A stretch of 14,559 nt of DNA from JBDHZU01 sp039812085 (lineage in GTDB: Bacteria > Actinomycetota > Actinomycetes > S36-B12 > UBA10799): positions 1-14,559 of the forward strand of contig JBDHZU010000039.1 of NCBI GenBank assembly GCA_039812085.1, in the 5' to 3' direction. How positions within the stretch are numbered: the stretch's first letter is position 1; each line of letters starts with the position of its first letter. Shown piece after piece: positions 1 through 6,133 of the stretch. The notes beneath the pieces are model-generated. The model saw only the letters and a program-made list of their open reading frames with translations, was not told the origin of the DNA and did not search any database. The translations under genes and the position numbers were made by a program.

Positions 1-130
1 TGCCCGAGGCTTATGGCCACGCGGCCTTCGTGCTGGTGGTTCGGAGAATACGAAGACCGTAGAGACCGTCACCGACAAAGACGGTGAAACGGTTGATCTG
101 AGTGACGAAGAGAAGAAAGAGGAGAAGTAG
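1..130 (+). CDS. C-terminal fragment of an unidentified protein
   Basis: An open frame entering from the left edge (codons starting at base 2) runs to a TAG at 128-130 and gives about 42 residues. The visible tail is Gly/Arg-rich and then strongly charged, with alternating Thr/Asp/Glu and ending in a Glu/Lys-rich stretch (DEEKKEEK). Such tails occur on many actinobacterial membrane and cytosolic proteins, so no family can be assigned. It converges with the M20 amidohydrolase, whose stop lies 26 bases downstream, and I see no strong terminator hairpin between them. The frame is uninterrupted and the stop fits the neighbour's boundary, which is the only support for it being a real gene end. Confidence 0.55.
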   Translation, partial: ARGLWPRGLRAGGSENTKTVETVTDKDGETVDLSDEEKKEEK

Positions 131-156
131 GCCCAATCACGTTGTGCCACTTCACA

Positions 157-1479
157 TTAGTCGTCGGACTCCAGCAGCGTCGATAACGCCGTTGCGACCA
201 AGACTCGAACCGCCAACGGGATCGCACTCTCATCCACATCGAAGGTAGACGCGTGTAAATCAAGTGGGAGCGTGGCCGAGTCAGGATCGTGAGTACCCAG
301 CCGGGCATAGCTACCCGGCTTCTCCTCCAGATACCAGGCGAAAGTATCTCCACCCCATGACTGATCAGTCGCCGTCAAAGTGTCTTTACCCAATAAGGCT
401 GCCGTGGCACCCGCCATGCAGCTAGTCGCAGCCTCGTCGTTGATCACCGGAGGAACCCCACGCTGATGGGTGATCGACCAGGTAGCTCCCGTCGAGGTCA
501 GAACCCGTTCCACTGCGTCTTCCAACAATTTCGGTGCCTTGTCCCACACGTCGTGATCCTTGGTTCGCAACGTTCCAAACAAGCGTCCACGCGCAGGGAC
601 CACGTTGGGGGCATCGCCGGAATGCACCGAACCGAACACCAATCGCAATGGACTGTCCGGCGTGGCCTCCACCAACATTCGCGGAATCTCGGTAGCCGCA
701 CGCGCCATGACGGCGACCAAATCGACGGTTCGTTCTGGACGCGCCGTATGTCCGCCTGGACCGGTGATATCTAACGTCACGAGGTCAGCAGCACTTGTAA
801 TCGGACCGCTCGTCACACCCAACAAACCCACATTGATTTTGGGGTCACAGTGCAGCCCAAAGACTCGATCAACATTCGTTAGATAACCCGAGTCGATGAC
901 TTCGATCGCACCCCCAGGAATGTCTTCCTCACTGGGTTCGAAGATGAGTCGAACAGTGCCGGCTGGAGCATCGGGGCGTTGCAATAGACGAGCCAGGAGC
1001 AGACCGGCCCCCAATACGACAGTGGCATGAACGTCATGCCCGCAGGCATGCGCTACACCCGGCTTCGTCGAGGCATAGGGCGTATTCGATTCGTCGTTCA
1101 TTGCCAACGCATCAATGTCTGCGCGCAGGGCAACGATCGGTCCCTTGCCATTGACGCTGTCGATGTCACAGATCAGACCGGTGCCGCTAGCCAAAATCGT
1201 CGTCGTCAAACCCGCAACATCAAGTCTGCTCACCAACGATTCAGTGGTCAGTACTTCTTGACCGGACAGCTCTGGATGAGCATGAATTCGACGACGGAAT
1301 GCAACAAGTTCGTGGGTGTGCGAATCAACGAAGGCATTGATGTCGTCAGCGAACGCAGACAACGCCTGTGGATCGACAGTGCTGTTTGCGAGTAGATCGG
1401 CAACCTTGTCGACCACCGGAGGGACCGAGACACTACGACCCAAGGTGGTGCGATTGGCGCTTTGATCGCCTGTCGTCAC
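157..1479 (-). CDS. M20-family (M20D-like) amidohydrolase/peptidase
   Basis: A 440-residue zinc-type amidohydrolase, predicted to be cytosolic, that hydrolyses an amide bond of an N-acyl amino acid or small peptide; the substrate cannot be read from sequence. Visible motifs are HPE (about 68-70), RADIDAL (119-125), the metal-ligand motif HACGHDVH (144-151, with Cys146 and His148), EPSEE (181-185, supplying the glutamate base and ligand), GLH at 208-210, and a C-terminal DLH. Cys in the HACGHD motif is typical of the M20D/IAA-amino-acid-hydrolase type. The GTG start is well supported: an AGGAGG lies at 1484-1489 on the opposite strand, five bases upstream. That site lies inside the end of the GCS2 ligase gene, and the two genes overlap by four bases (GTGA), so they are probably translationally coupled. 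The first 45 residues are unusually long and polar before the catalytic domain. Confidence 0.9.
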   Translation of the reverse strand: MTTGDQSANRTTLGRSVSVPPVVDKVADLLANSTVDPQALSAFADDINAFVDSHTHELVAFRRRIHAHPELSGQEVLTTESLVSRLDVAGLTTTILASGTGLICDIDSVNGKGPIVALRADIDALAMNDESNTPYASTKPGVAHACGHDVHATVVLGAGLLLARLLQRPDAPAGTVRLIFEPSEEDIPGGAIEVIDSGYLTNVDRVFGLHCDPKINVGLLGVTSGPITSAADLVTLDITGPGGHTARPERTVDLVAVMARAATEIPRMLVEATPDSPLRLVFGSVHSGDAPNVVPARGRLFGTLRTKDHDVWDKAPKLLEDAVERVLTSTGATWSITHQRGVPPVINDEAATSCMAGATAALLGKDTLTATDQSWGGDTFAWYLEEKPGSYARLGTHDPDSATLPLDLHASTFDVDESAIPLAVRVLVATALSTLLESDD

Positions 1480-2645
1480 GCTTCCTCCTGGGTGAGATAC
1501 GCCGCGACCCCTTCATCGGTTTCTTCGACGAGTTCATTGACAACCTCAGGCAGAGTCTTGCCATCAGCAACAAGTTGTCGTTGACGAATGTAGCTGGGGC
1601 CACGCTGAACAATCTGACCCGCACGCAACAGCTCCTCGGTACAACCCAGTTCGATGGCGTACGGCATCAGCAGTTCGATCAAAGATTCCAATCGTTCGAC
1701 GAGTGGCTGCGTCGTCCCCTTCTCATCAATGATCAAGTGCGCGTCGATCCCCTTGCGGCACGCTCGCCACTTGTTGTCGCGCAACATCCATTCGGGCAAC
1801 AACTTGATCGGACGTTCGTTATCCACCCAGTCGTCAATCCACGCCACCAGACATTGCGCAAGTGCGGCGACAGTTGCCACCTCACGAAGATCCGTCATGC
1901 CATCGCACATCCGGAACTCCACAGTGCCGAAGTCTGGGTGCGGACGAATGTCCCACCACACCTCACGCACCGTTTCGATCGTTCCGGCATGGACCAGAGT
2001 GTCGAGCAGATCGTTGAACGCATTCCAACCAGACAACTGCGGGGGAATACCTGTCGTCGGGAGACCTTCGAAGATTTTGGTCCGGGCACTAGCAAGGCCG
2101 GTATCGCGACCCAACCAGTACGGACTTGATGCGGACAACGCGAGGAAGATCGGCAGATACATCGCGGCCACGTTCGTCGTGATGATCGCCTTCTCTGGCG
2201 ACCGAATCCCGACGTGAACATGGATGCCATGGATAAGTAACCGTTGCGCAGGCCACTGCATCGTGTCGATCAACTGCAGGTATCGAGGATTAGGAGTGAC
2301 CGGCACCCCATCCCAATGCGAGAACGGATGGGTTCCGGTGGATACCAAACCGAGGTCACGTTTGCGTAAGAGCGGCTGGATCTCAGCAACTGTCGAAGCC
2401 AGGTCCGCCATCGCTTCTGCCGGTGTCGAACAGATTCCGGTGATCACTTCTAGGCTGGGCTGGAACAGTTCGTTCTTTGCCTTGGGATGCTCGGTCCCAC
2501 CAGTCAATTCGTCCAGGATCTCCGACGACACGGGGATGAGCTCGCCAGTATCACGGCTGACGATGCCGTACTCAACCTCGACACCGATGCTTTGCCCGGC
2601 TGAACTGTTGAACTCCACACGCAGCACGCTAGCGTCCGGATGCAA
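1476..2645 (-). CDS. GCS2-family glutamate-cysteine ligase-like carboxylate-amine ligase (YbdK type)
   Basis: About 389 residues, matching the glutamate-cysteine ligase family 2 (GCS2/YbdK). These ATP-dependent enzymes join a carboxylate, usually the gamma carboxylate of glutamate, to an amine. Supporting motifs are GVEVEYGIV near residues 21-29, HGIHVHVGI in the middle, and WWDIRPHPDFGTVEFRMCD, the family's signature region. Actinobacteria use mycothiol rather than glutathione, so the substrate pair is uncertain: EgtA-type gamma-Glu-Cys synthesis for ergothioneine is one possibility and an uncharacterised ligation is another. No other ergothioneine genes are visible. The start is a TTG without a clear ribosome binding site; in-frame GTG codons 7 and 10 are alternatives. 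A TAGCTT element lies 14 bases upstream of the TTG. The gene is divergent from tRNA-Glu and overlaps the M20 gene downstream. Confidence 0.85.
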   Translation of the reverse strand: MHPDASVLRVEFNSSAGQSIGVEVEYGIVSRDTGELIPVSSEILDELTGGTEHPKAKNELFQPSLEVITGICSTPAEAMADLASTVAEIQPLLRKRDLGLVSTGTHPFSHWDGVPVTPNPRYLQLIDTMQWPAQRLLIHGIHVHVGIRSPEKAIITTNVAAMYLPIFLALSASSPYWLGRDTGLASARTKIFEGLPTTGIPPQLSGWNAFNDLLDTLVHAGTIETVREVWWDIRPHPDFGTVEFRMCDGMTDLREVATVAALAQCLVAWIDDWVDNERPIKLLPEWMLRDNKWRACRKGIDAHLIIDEKGTTQPLVERLESLIELLMPYAIELGCTEELLRAGQIVQRGPSYIRQRQLVADGKTLPEVVNELVEETDEGVAAYLTQEEA

Positions 2646-2676
2646 CCCGGGGCAGCACGAAGCTACCCACCTTGGC

Positions 2677-2682
2677 TATGCT
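2677..2682 (+). promoter_or_regulatory. Candidate -10 element for tRNA-Glu
   Basis: TATGCT fits the actinobacterial TANNNT -10 pattern and lies in the 75-base gap between the GCS2 start and tRNA-Glu. It would place the transcript start near 2689, about 30 bases before the mature tRNA, a normal leader for RNase P processing. No good -35 hexamer is visible at the usual distance, so support is weak. Confidence 0.3.
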
Positions 2683-2692
2683 TACTCGGCCC

Positions 2693-2710
2693 TGCGGAAC
2701 CCGTTCCGCA
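2693..2710. repeat. Perfect 8-bp inverted repeat before tRNA-Glu
   Basis: TGCGGAAC and GTTCCGCA form a perfect inverted repeat with only CC between the arms, ending ten bases before the tRNA-Glu gene. It lies in the divergent control region shared with the GCS2 gene. It could be a leader hairpin in the pre-tRNA or an operator for a dimeric regulator. The two-base centre makes a DNA site at least as likely as an RNA hairpin. Confidence 0.5.
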
Positions 2711-2720
2711 TCGCGAAACT

Positions 2721-2793
2721 GGCCCCATCGTCTAGCGGCCCAGGACTCCGCCCTTTCACGGCGGCAGCGCGGGTTCGAATCCCGCTGGGGTCA
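2721..2793 (+). tRNA. tRNA-Glu (anticodon TTC)
   Basis: Cloverleaf read by eye. The acceptor stem is GGCCCCA (2721-2727) with TGGGGTC (2786-2792), containing one G-T pair. The anticodon stem is CCGCC/GGCGG around the loop CTTTCAC, with anticodon TTC at 2755-2757. The T arm contains GGGTTCGAATCCC. The discriminator base is A2793 and the following bases are CCC, so CCA is not encoded and must be added by nucleotidyltransferase. It is the first of three tRNAs in the order Glu-Asp-Phe, an arrangement shared with other actinobacteria. Confidence 0.97.
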
Positions 2794-2800
2794 CCCGTAC

Positions 2801-2839
2801 GATGGTGGGAATTGTTTGCAACACCGATTCCCACGCATC
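2801..2839 (+). other. Hairpin between tRNA-Glu and tRNA-Asp
   Basis: The arms GATG-GTGGGAAT (2801-2812) and ATTCCCAC-g-CATC (2827-2839) pair over 12 bp with a single bulged base and a 14-base loop. It lies seven bases after the tRNA-Glu end. There is no T tract, so it may be a factor-assisted terminator, an RNase processing site or a 3' stabiliser for the pre-tRNA. Confidence 0.5.
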
Positions 2840-2864
2840 GGCGAGTGAATAACAACTACACATT

Positions 2865-2938
2865 GGCCCCGTAGCTCAGTTGGTTAGAGCGCCGCCCTGT
2901 CACGGCGGAGGCCGCCGGTTCGAGTCCGGTCGGGGTCG
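2865..2938 (+). tRNA. tRNA-Asp (anticodon GTC)
   Basis: The acceptor stem GGCCCCG (2865-2871) pairs with CGGGGTC (2931-2937), with G2938 as discriminator. The D arm reads GCTCAGTTGGTTAGAGC, the anticodon stem is CCGCC/GGCGG around CTGTCAC (GTC at 2899-2901), and the T arm is GCCGG-TTCGAGT-CCGGT. CCA is not encoded. The acceptor and anticodon stems are nearly the same as those of the neighbouring tRNA-Glu. Confidence 0.97.
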
Positions 2939-2954
2939 CTCGAGTTCGTTGTTC

Positions 2955-2980
2955 AGACCCGTCGCTTAGGCGGCGGGTCT
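2955..2980 (+). terminator. Intrinsic-type hairpin after tRNA-Asp
   Basis: An 11-bp stem, AGACCCGTCGC (2955-2965) with GCGGCGGGTCT (2970-2980), contains one T-G wobble and has a TTAG loop. It lies 16 bases after tRNA-Asp and 19 bases before tRNA-Phe. The following bases (TGTGCG) hold little T, as is common for actinobacterial terminators. It suggests that tRNA-Phe is either read through or separately transcribed. Confidence 0.65.
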
Positions 2981-2999
2981 TGTGCGAGAAGACCTCGAC

Positions 3000-3073
3000 G
3001 GCCAGGTAGCTCAGTTGGTACGAGCGTCCGCCTGAAAAGCGGAAGGTCGCCGGTTCGACCCCGGCCCTGGCCA
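3000..3073 (+). tRNA. tRNA-Phe (anticodon GAA)
   Basis: The acceptor stem GGCCAGG (3000-3006) pairs perfectly with CCTGGCC (3066-3072), with A3073 as discriminator. The anticodon stem TCCGC/GCGGA encloses CTGAAAA, with GAA at 3034-3036. The T arm is GCCGG-TTCGACC-CCGGC. The bases after the discriminator (CCTC) show that CCA is not encoded. It is the last tRNA of the cluster, and no clear hairpin follows it. Confidence 0.97.
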
Positions 3074-3249
3074 CCTCTTTCCACGTATTTCGATCATGTT
3101 TTCCTCGGCGCGGTACTCCCATTAGGTGACACCGTGCAATGAGTGGTTTCACCTCGTGAACATTGGGCACGACGAGCAACGAGAAAGACATTCTCACCGG
3201 CCAGCGCCCTCGCCGACGATGACCGAACACCTGATCAGAGGTGATCGTC

Positions 3250-3531
3250 ATGAATACCGCACACAACCTCTCGACAATCGCAATCGCCGTCCTTATCGCG
3301 GCCTTATCCGTCACGGCGATGCTCATCATCAGCCCCTTCAACCAGGCCGGATACGTCGGCCGCTCAACCGCGATGATCAGCCTCGAACTTCCCATCGCAC
3401 CAGTTGGTCAGACTGCCCAGCACTCACAACCGACGACACACACTCTGCGCACCGATAACGCAAACCCCGGATACTTCGGCAACAACTGGAACCCGATGAT
3501 CGGTTACAACCCTTACTGGCTCGTGAAGTAA
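3250..3531 (+). CDS. Small exported or membrane-anchored protein of unknown function
   Basis: The protein has 93 residues from the ATG at 3250. That start is chosen because AGAGGTG (3237-3243) sits at the right distance, whereas an in-frame GTG at 3241 would bury this site. The N-terminus has a short polar start and then a hydrophobic stretch at about residues 9-28 (IAIAVLIAALSVTAMLI), fitting an uncleaved anchor or signal peptide. The rest is Thr/Gln/Asn-rich and ends in a Gly/Asn/aromatic segment (GYFGNNWNPMIGYNPYW). I recognise no family. It stands alone between the tRNA cluster and a strong terminator. CACCT at 3228-3232 can pair with AGGTG at 3239-3243 and mask the ribosome binding site. 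The good start site and clean terminator argue that it is real. Confidence 0.65.
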   Translation: MNTAHNLSTIAIAVLIAALSVTAMLIISPFNQAGYVGRSTAMISLELPIAPVGQTAQHSQPTTHTLRTDNANPGYFGNNWNPMIGYNPYWLVK

Positions 3532-3544
3532 GCCATCGTCATTC

Positions 3545-3578
3545 AGTCAGTGGACGGACACCTGTTCGTCCACTGACT
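3545..3578. terminator. Bidirectional terminator between converging genes
   Basis: A 12-bp perfect stem, AGTCAGTGGACG (3545-3556) with CGTCCACTGACT (3567-3578), extends to 15 bp with one G-T pair and leaves an ACCT loop. On the plus strand it is followed by TATTTATT, a usable T-rich tail for the small exported gene. On the minus strand it begins just after the permease stop at 3582-3584. It probably ends both transcripts. Confidence 0.85.
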
Positions 3579-3581
3579 TAT

Positions 3582-5006
3582 TTATTGAATGCGGTTCGGG
3601 TTAGCCAACGAACGGTGACGGCTATAGAACCAGTAGACCAACAGTCCGACGATCAGCCAGATCGTGAATGCAATCCAGGTTGTCAACGGCAAGTTAGCGA
3701 TAAGCACGATGTTCAAAATGATCGCGAGAATCGGAATCACCGGACCAAACGGGACACGGAATCCCGGTTTGAGATCGGGCCGATTCCGACGGATGGCCAA
3801 TACCGCGATGTTGACCACGGTGAAAGCCACCAACGTTCCCAAGCTGATTGCTGCGGCTAGCTCATTAAGCGGGACAAAGGCCGCCATCAATGCCAGTACG
3901 CCAGCCAAAAGCCACGTGGACAAAACCGGGGTATGACTGCGCTTTGACAACGTTCCTAGTCGTTTAGGCAGTAGACCATCGCGACTCATCGTGAAGATGA
4001 TGCGAGACAGCGTGTAGAGCAGCGCCAAGACCACGCTGATGATGGCGATGATTGCACCAATCGAGATGATTTCCGACGTCCATGCCTGCCCGGATACTTG
4101 TTGGACGATCTGCGCGAGTACAGCCTCGCCACCATCACCATTGAACTGCTCCCACGGCCGCGCACCCACCGCCACCAAAGCCACGGCGGTGTACAACACA
4201 GTGATCAAAGCCAATGCGCCAACGATCGCCACCGGTACTGCGCGCTTGGGGTTCTTTGCTTCCGCACCGGCAACAGCCGCAGCATCAAACCCGGCGTAGG
4301 CAAACACCAACTTGCTTGCCGCAGCCAGCACTCCGGCAATCCCCAACGGCATGAACGGAGTGAGGTTGGCCGACTCAACGCCGGTAGCGGTAATCACGAT
4401 GAACATCACCACGAGTGCCAACTTCACAACGACAAGCGCAGCATTGACTCGAGCGGACTCCTTGACCCCGGCAGACACGATTGCCGCCATCACCAACACC
4501 AACAGCATCGCCGGAAGATTGATCACCCCACCGGATTGCGGTGAGGCAGACAAGCTCTCCGGGATCTGAAAGCCAAATGCCTGCTTCAACCCCTCGTTGA
4601 GGTATTCAGCCCAGCCCACAGACACCGCAGCGATACCGACGCCGTACTCGAGAATCAAGCACCATCCGACCACCCAGGCGGCAAACTCTCCCACCGAAGC
4701 GAACGCGTATGAGTACACCGATCCTGAACTCGGTAACGAACTCGCGACCTCGGCATAGGAAAGTCCAGATAACAAGCAGACAAACCCAGCGATGATGAAC
4801 GACAACACGACAGCCGGGCCGGCAAGCGGGACGACCACACCCAAGATGACGAAGATGCCGGTACCGATGACGCTGCCCACTGCCAACAGCAAGACAGACG
4901 TGGTGCTCAGCGAACGCCGAAGTGCCCCACCAGCAGCCTGATCGTCAGCAGGTTGACCATCGCTGATGCGAGTCAGTTCCGCCCATAAGGAGCGCTCTTC
5001 GGACAT
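3582..5006 (-). CDS. APC-superfamily amino acid permease, CAT-like
   Basis: A 474-residue integral membrane transporter for amino acids, most like the cationic amino acid transporter (CAT/YfnA) branch of the APC superfamily; the substrate is not determinable here. The first helix carries the signature GSVIGTGIF (44-52), followed by AGPAVVLSF and the second-helix motif GLSYAEVASSLPSSGSVYSY. About 12 hydrophobic segments follow, with the cytoplasmic loop FTMSRDGLLPKR after the eighth. A 30-residue polar N-terminus precedes the first helix. The ATG start has AGGAG twelve bases upstream, a little far. The gene is monocistronic, divergent from the SGNH hydrolase, and ends at a shared terminator. 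An inverted repeat upstream may be an operator. Confidence 0.92.
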   Translation of the reverse strand: MSEERSLWAELTRISDGQPADDQAAGGALRRSLSTTSVLLLAVGSVIGTGIFVILGVVVPLAGPAVVLSFIIAGFVCLLSGLSYAEVASSLPSSGSVYSYAFASVGEFAAWVVGWCLILEYGVGIAAVSVGWAEYLNEGLKQAFGFQIPESLSASPQSGGVINLPAMLLVLVMAAIVSAGVKESARVNAALVVVKLALVVMFIVITATGVESANLTPFMPLGIAGVLAAASKLVFAYAGFDAAAVAGAEAKNPKRAVPVAIVGALALITVLYTAVALVAVGARPWEQFNGDGGEAVLAQIVQQVSGQAWTSEIISIGAIIAIISVVLALLYTLSRIIFTMSRDGLLPKRLGTLSKRSHTPVLSTWLLAGVLALMAAFVPLNELAAAISLGTLVAFTVVNIAVLAIRRNRPDLKPGFRVPFGPVIPILAIILNIVLIANLPLTTWIAFTIWLIVGLLVYWFYSRHRSLANPNRIQ

Positions 5007-5031
5007 GGGTCGCCACGTCTCCTATCAGTGA

Positions 5032-5048
5032 GTTGCCCGGCTGGCAAC
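5032..5048. promoter_or_regulatory. Operator-like inverted repeat in the permease/SGNH control region
   Basis: GTTGCC and GGCAAC are perfect 6-base inverted arms around CGGCT. The repeat lies 26-42 bases upstream of the permease ATG, close to where its promoter should be. Arm length and spacing suit a dimeric helix-turn-helix repressor or activator. No regulator gene is adjacent, so the regulator is unknown. Confidence 0.4.
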
Positions 5049-5121
5049 GGCGTAGCTGTGACGATCCTGACAGTGCAGGCATCCCCTGTGCCATTCATCG
5101 GCGAATATCGCCACGCGCAGC

Positions 5122-5127
5122 TACCGT
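5122..5127 (+). promoter_or_regulatory. Candidate -10 element of a leaderless SGNH transcript
   Basis: TACCGT matches TANNNT and ends seven bases before the GTG at 5135, so transcription would begin at about that codon. No convincing -35 hexamer is visible. The position fits the absence of a ribosome binding site before the GTG. Confidence 0.35.
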
Positions 5128-5134
5128 CACATTC

Positions 5135-5890
5135 GTGCATGTACGGCTTTGGGGGATTGCAGTTGCCACTGCAGCAATCGCGTTGACCTCGACAACTCCA
5201 GTTGTGGCTCAACCTTCGATCGCGCCCACGCCGAAAGCCCAGCCACTGGCGATGTCTTGGCCCAAGAGCAAGGACTGGCGAGCATGTCCCGCTCCACGCT
5301 GGCCAAATGAGACGGCAGCAACCCAACACCGGGCACCGGGATACGGGCGACGGGTTCTGATCGTCGGAGACTCCCTCACGCACGACGTTTACTCGGGACT
5401 GATCAAGCAACTTTCCGCCGACGGCTGGCTGCCAACAGTCGTCTGTTGGGGTGGCAAGACGACGGTGTGGGGCAAAGACAGGATCAACCAGCTCAAACGC
5501 AAACGGCAGCTCCCGTACCGGGTCGTGGTCGCTCTGGGAACCAACGACAAGTGGCGCGATCACGCATCGCGATCCACGTTTGCCCGACGAATGAATGCGG
5601 TGCTATCCAGCATCGGAAGCGGTCATCGGATCTGGTGGGTGAACTTATACGTCGACCTGAGTAAGGCATCAAAATCCATGCGCGGCTACCAGGTCTACAA
5701 CTCGGTCATCGCTGATCAAGCACGCAAGCGCGCTGACCTCATCCGAATCGATTGGTTTGGCGCGGTTACCCATGCCGGCAGAAAACTCAAGACCACTCCA
5801 GATGGCTTCCACTACCGCGCACAGGGGAACAACCTGCGAACGTCGATGATTCGTTCCGCTATCAACTCCAGTGCCCATCTGAAGCACTAA
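5135..5890 (+). CDS. Secreted SGNH/GDSL-type hydrolase
   Basis: The protein has 251 residues from the GTG at 5135. That start gives an ordinary signal peptide (charged MHVR, hydrophobic WGIAVATAAIALT, likely cleavage after VVA at about 23-25). The frame is open back to a TTG at 5033, but the extra residues look non-coding and would run into the permease promoter. Catalytic blocks are GDSL at 79-82 (nucleophile Ser80), GTND at 135-138 (oxyanion Asn137) and DGFH at 223-226 (Asp/His of the triad). The family hydrolyses esters, often acetyl groups on polysaccharides or peptidoglycan; the substrate here is unknown. It precedes the L,D-transpeptidase on the same strand, which hints at an envelope role. 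No terminator is obvious after its TAA. Confidence 0.8.
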   Translation: MHVRLWGIAVATAAIALTSTTPVVAQPSIAPTPKAQPLAMSWPKSKDWRACPAPRWPNETAATQHRAPGYGRRVLIVGDSLTHDVYSGLIKQLSADGWLPTVVCWGGKTTVWGKDRINQLKRKRQLPYRVVVALGTNDKWRDHASRSTFARRMNAVLSSIGSGHRIWWVNLYVDLSKASKSMRGYQVYNSVIADQARKRADLIRIDWFGAVTHAGRKLKTTPDGFHYRAQGNNLRTSMIRSAINSSAHLKH

Positions 5891-6133
5891 CGAGGATTCA
5901 GTGAGCAATCCGCCTGTCCCCCGAAGTGATGAACGGTGAGGACTCAGCGCAACAATGCGAATCTGCGCGCTTGCGCACGGTAATCAGCTCAGTGACTCCC
6001 GTCGCATCCGGCTCAGTTTCTCGGATATCAAGGGCACCGTATAGAGGTCCCCGACGTCCTAAGACATGTTGTCGATCGCTTGCAACTTCGGTTGTACAAA
6101 ATGTCACGGCCCCGGCCGTACAAGGAGATTCAG
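5891..6133 (+). promoter_or_regulatory. 243-base leader region of the L,D-transpeptidase gene
   Basis: No gene is supported here. Contents seen: a small hairpin at 5964-5977 (TGCGC/GCGCA, loop GCTT); a possible -10 TATAGA at 6040-6045 without a good -35; and TTGTAC (6092-6097) complementary to GTACAA (6118-6123). The second arm of that pair overlaps the first bases of the AAGGAG ribosome binding site (6122-6127). CTCAG occurs three times (5943, 5988, 6012). If the transcript starts near 6052, the leader is about 80 bases, and pairing near the ribosome binding site could affect translation. I could not match it to a known riboswitch. Confidence 0.4.

Noticed and set aside
1368..2217. Long plus-strand frames opposite the ligase gene (253 and 187 codons)
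   Set aside because: They are antisense to a clearly recognised GCS2 gene, and their products look like random composition with no family signal.
2721..3073. tRNA cluster as an integration site for a mobile element
   Set aside because: No integrase gene, no repeated tRNA 3' end and no change in gene style is visible nearby. All three tRNAs are intact and the order is shared with other actinobacteria.
2856..3395. A 179-codon minus-strand frame crossing the tRNA-Asp and tRNA-Phe genes
   Set aside because: It is the antisense translation of two tRNAs (phrases such as ARAGVEPATFRFSGG and TGLEPAASAVTG are typical artefacts of translated tRNAs). It has no ribosome binding site.
5033..5134. TTG start at 5033 for the SGNH hydrolase
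   Set aside because: It adds 34 residues ahead of an ordinary signal peptide, has no ribosome binding site and lies over the permease control region. GTG 5135 is preferred.
5891..6133. Possible c-di-AMP (ydaO-type) riboswitch before the L,D-transpeptidase
   Set aside because: Such switches often precede actinobacterial cell-wall enzymes, but I could not find the conserved core segments on the plus strand. Only isolated short hairpins are visible. A covariance-model search would settle it.
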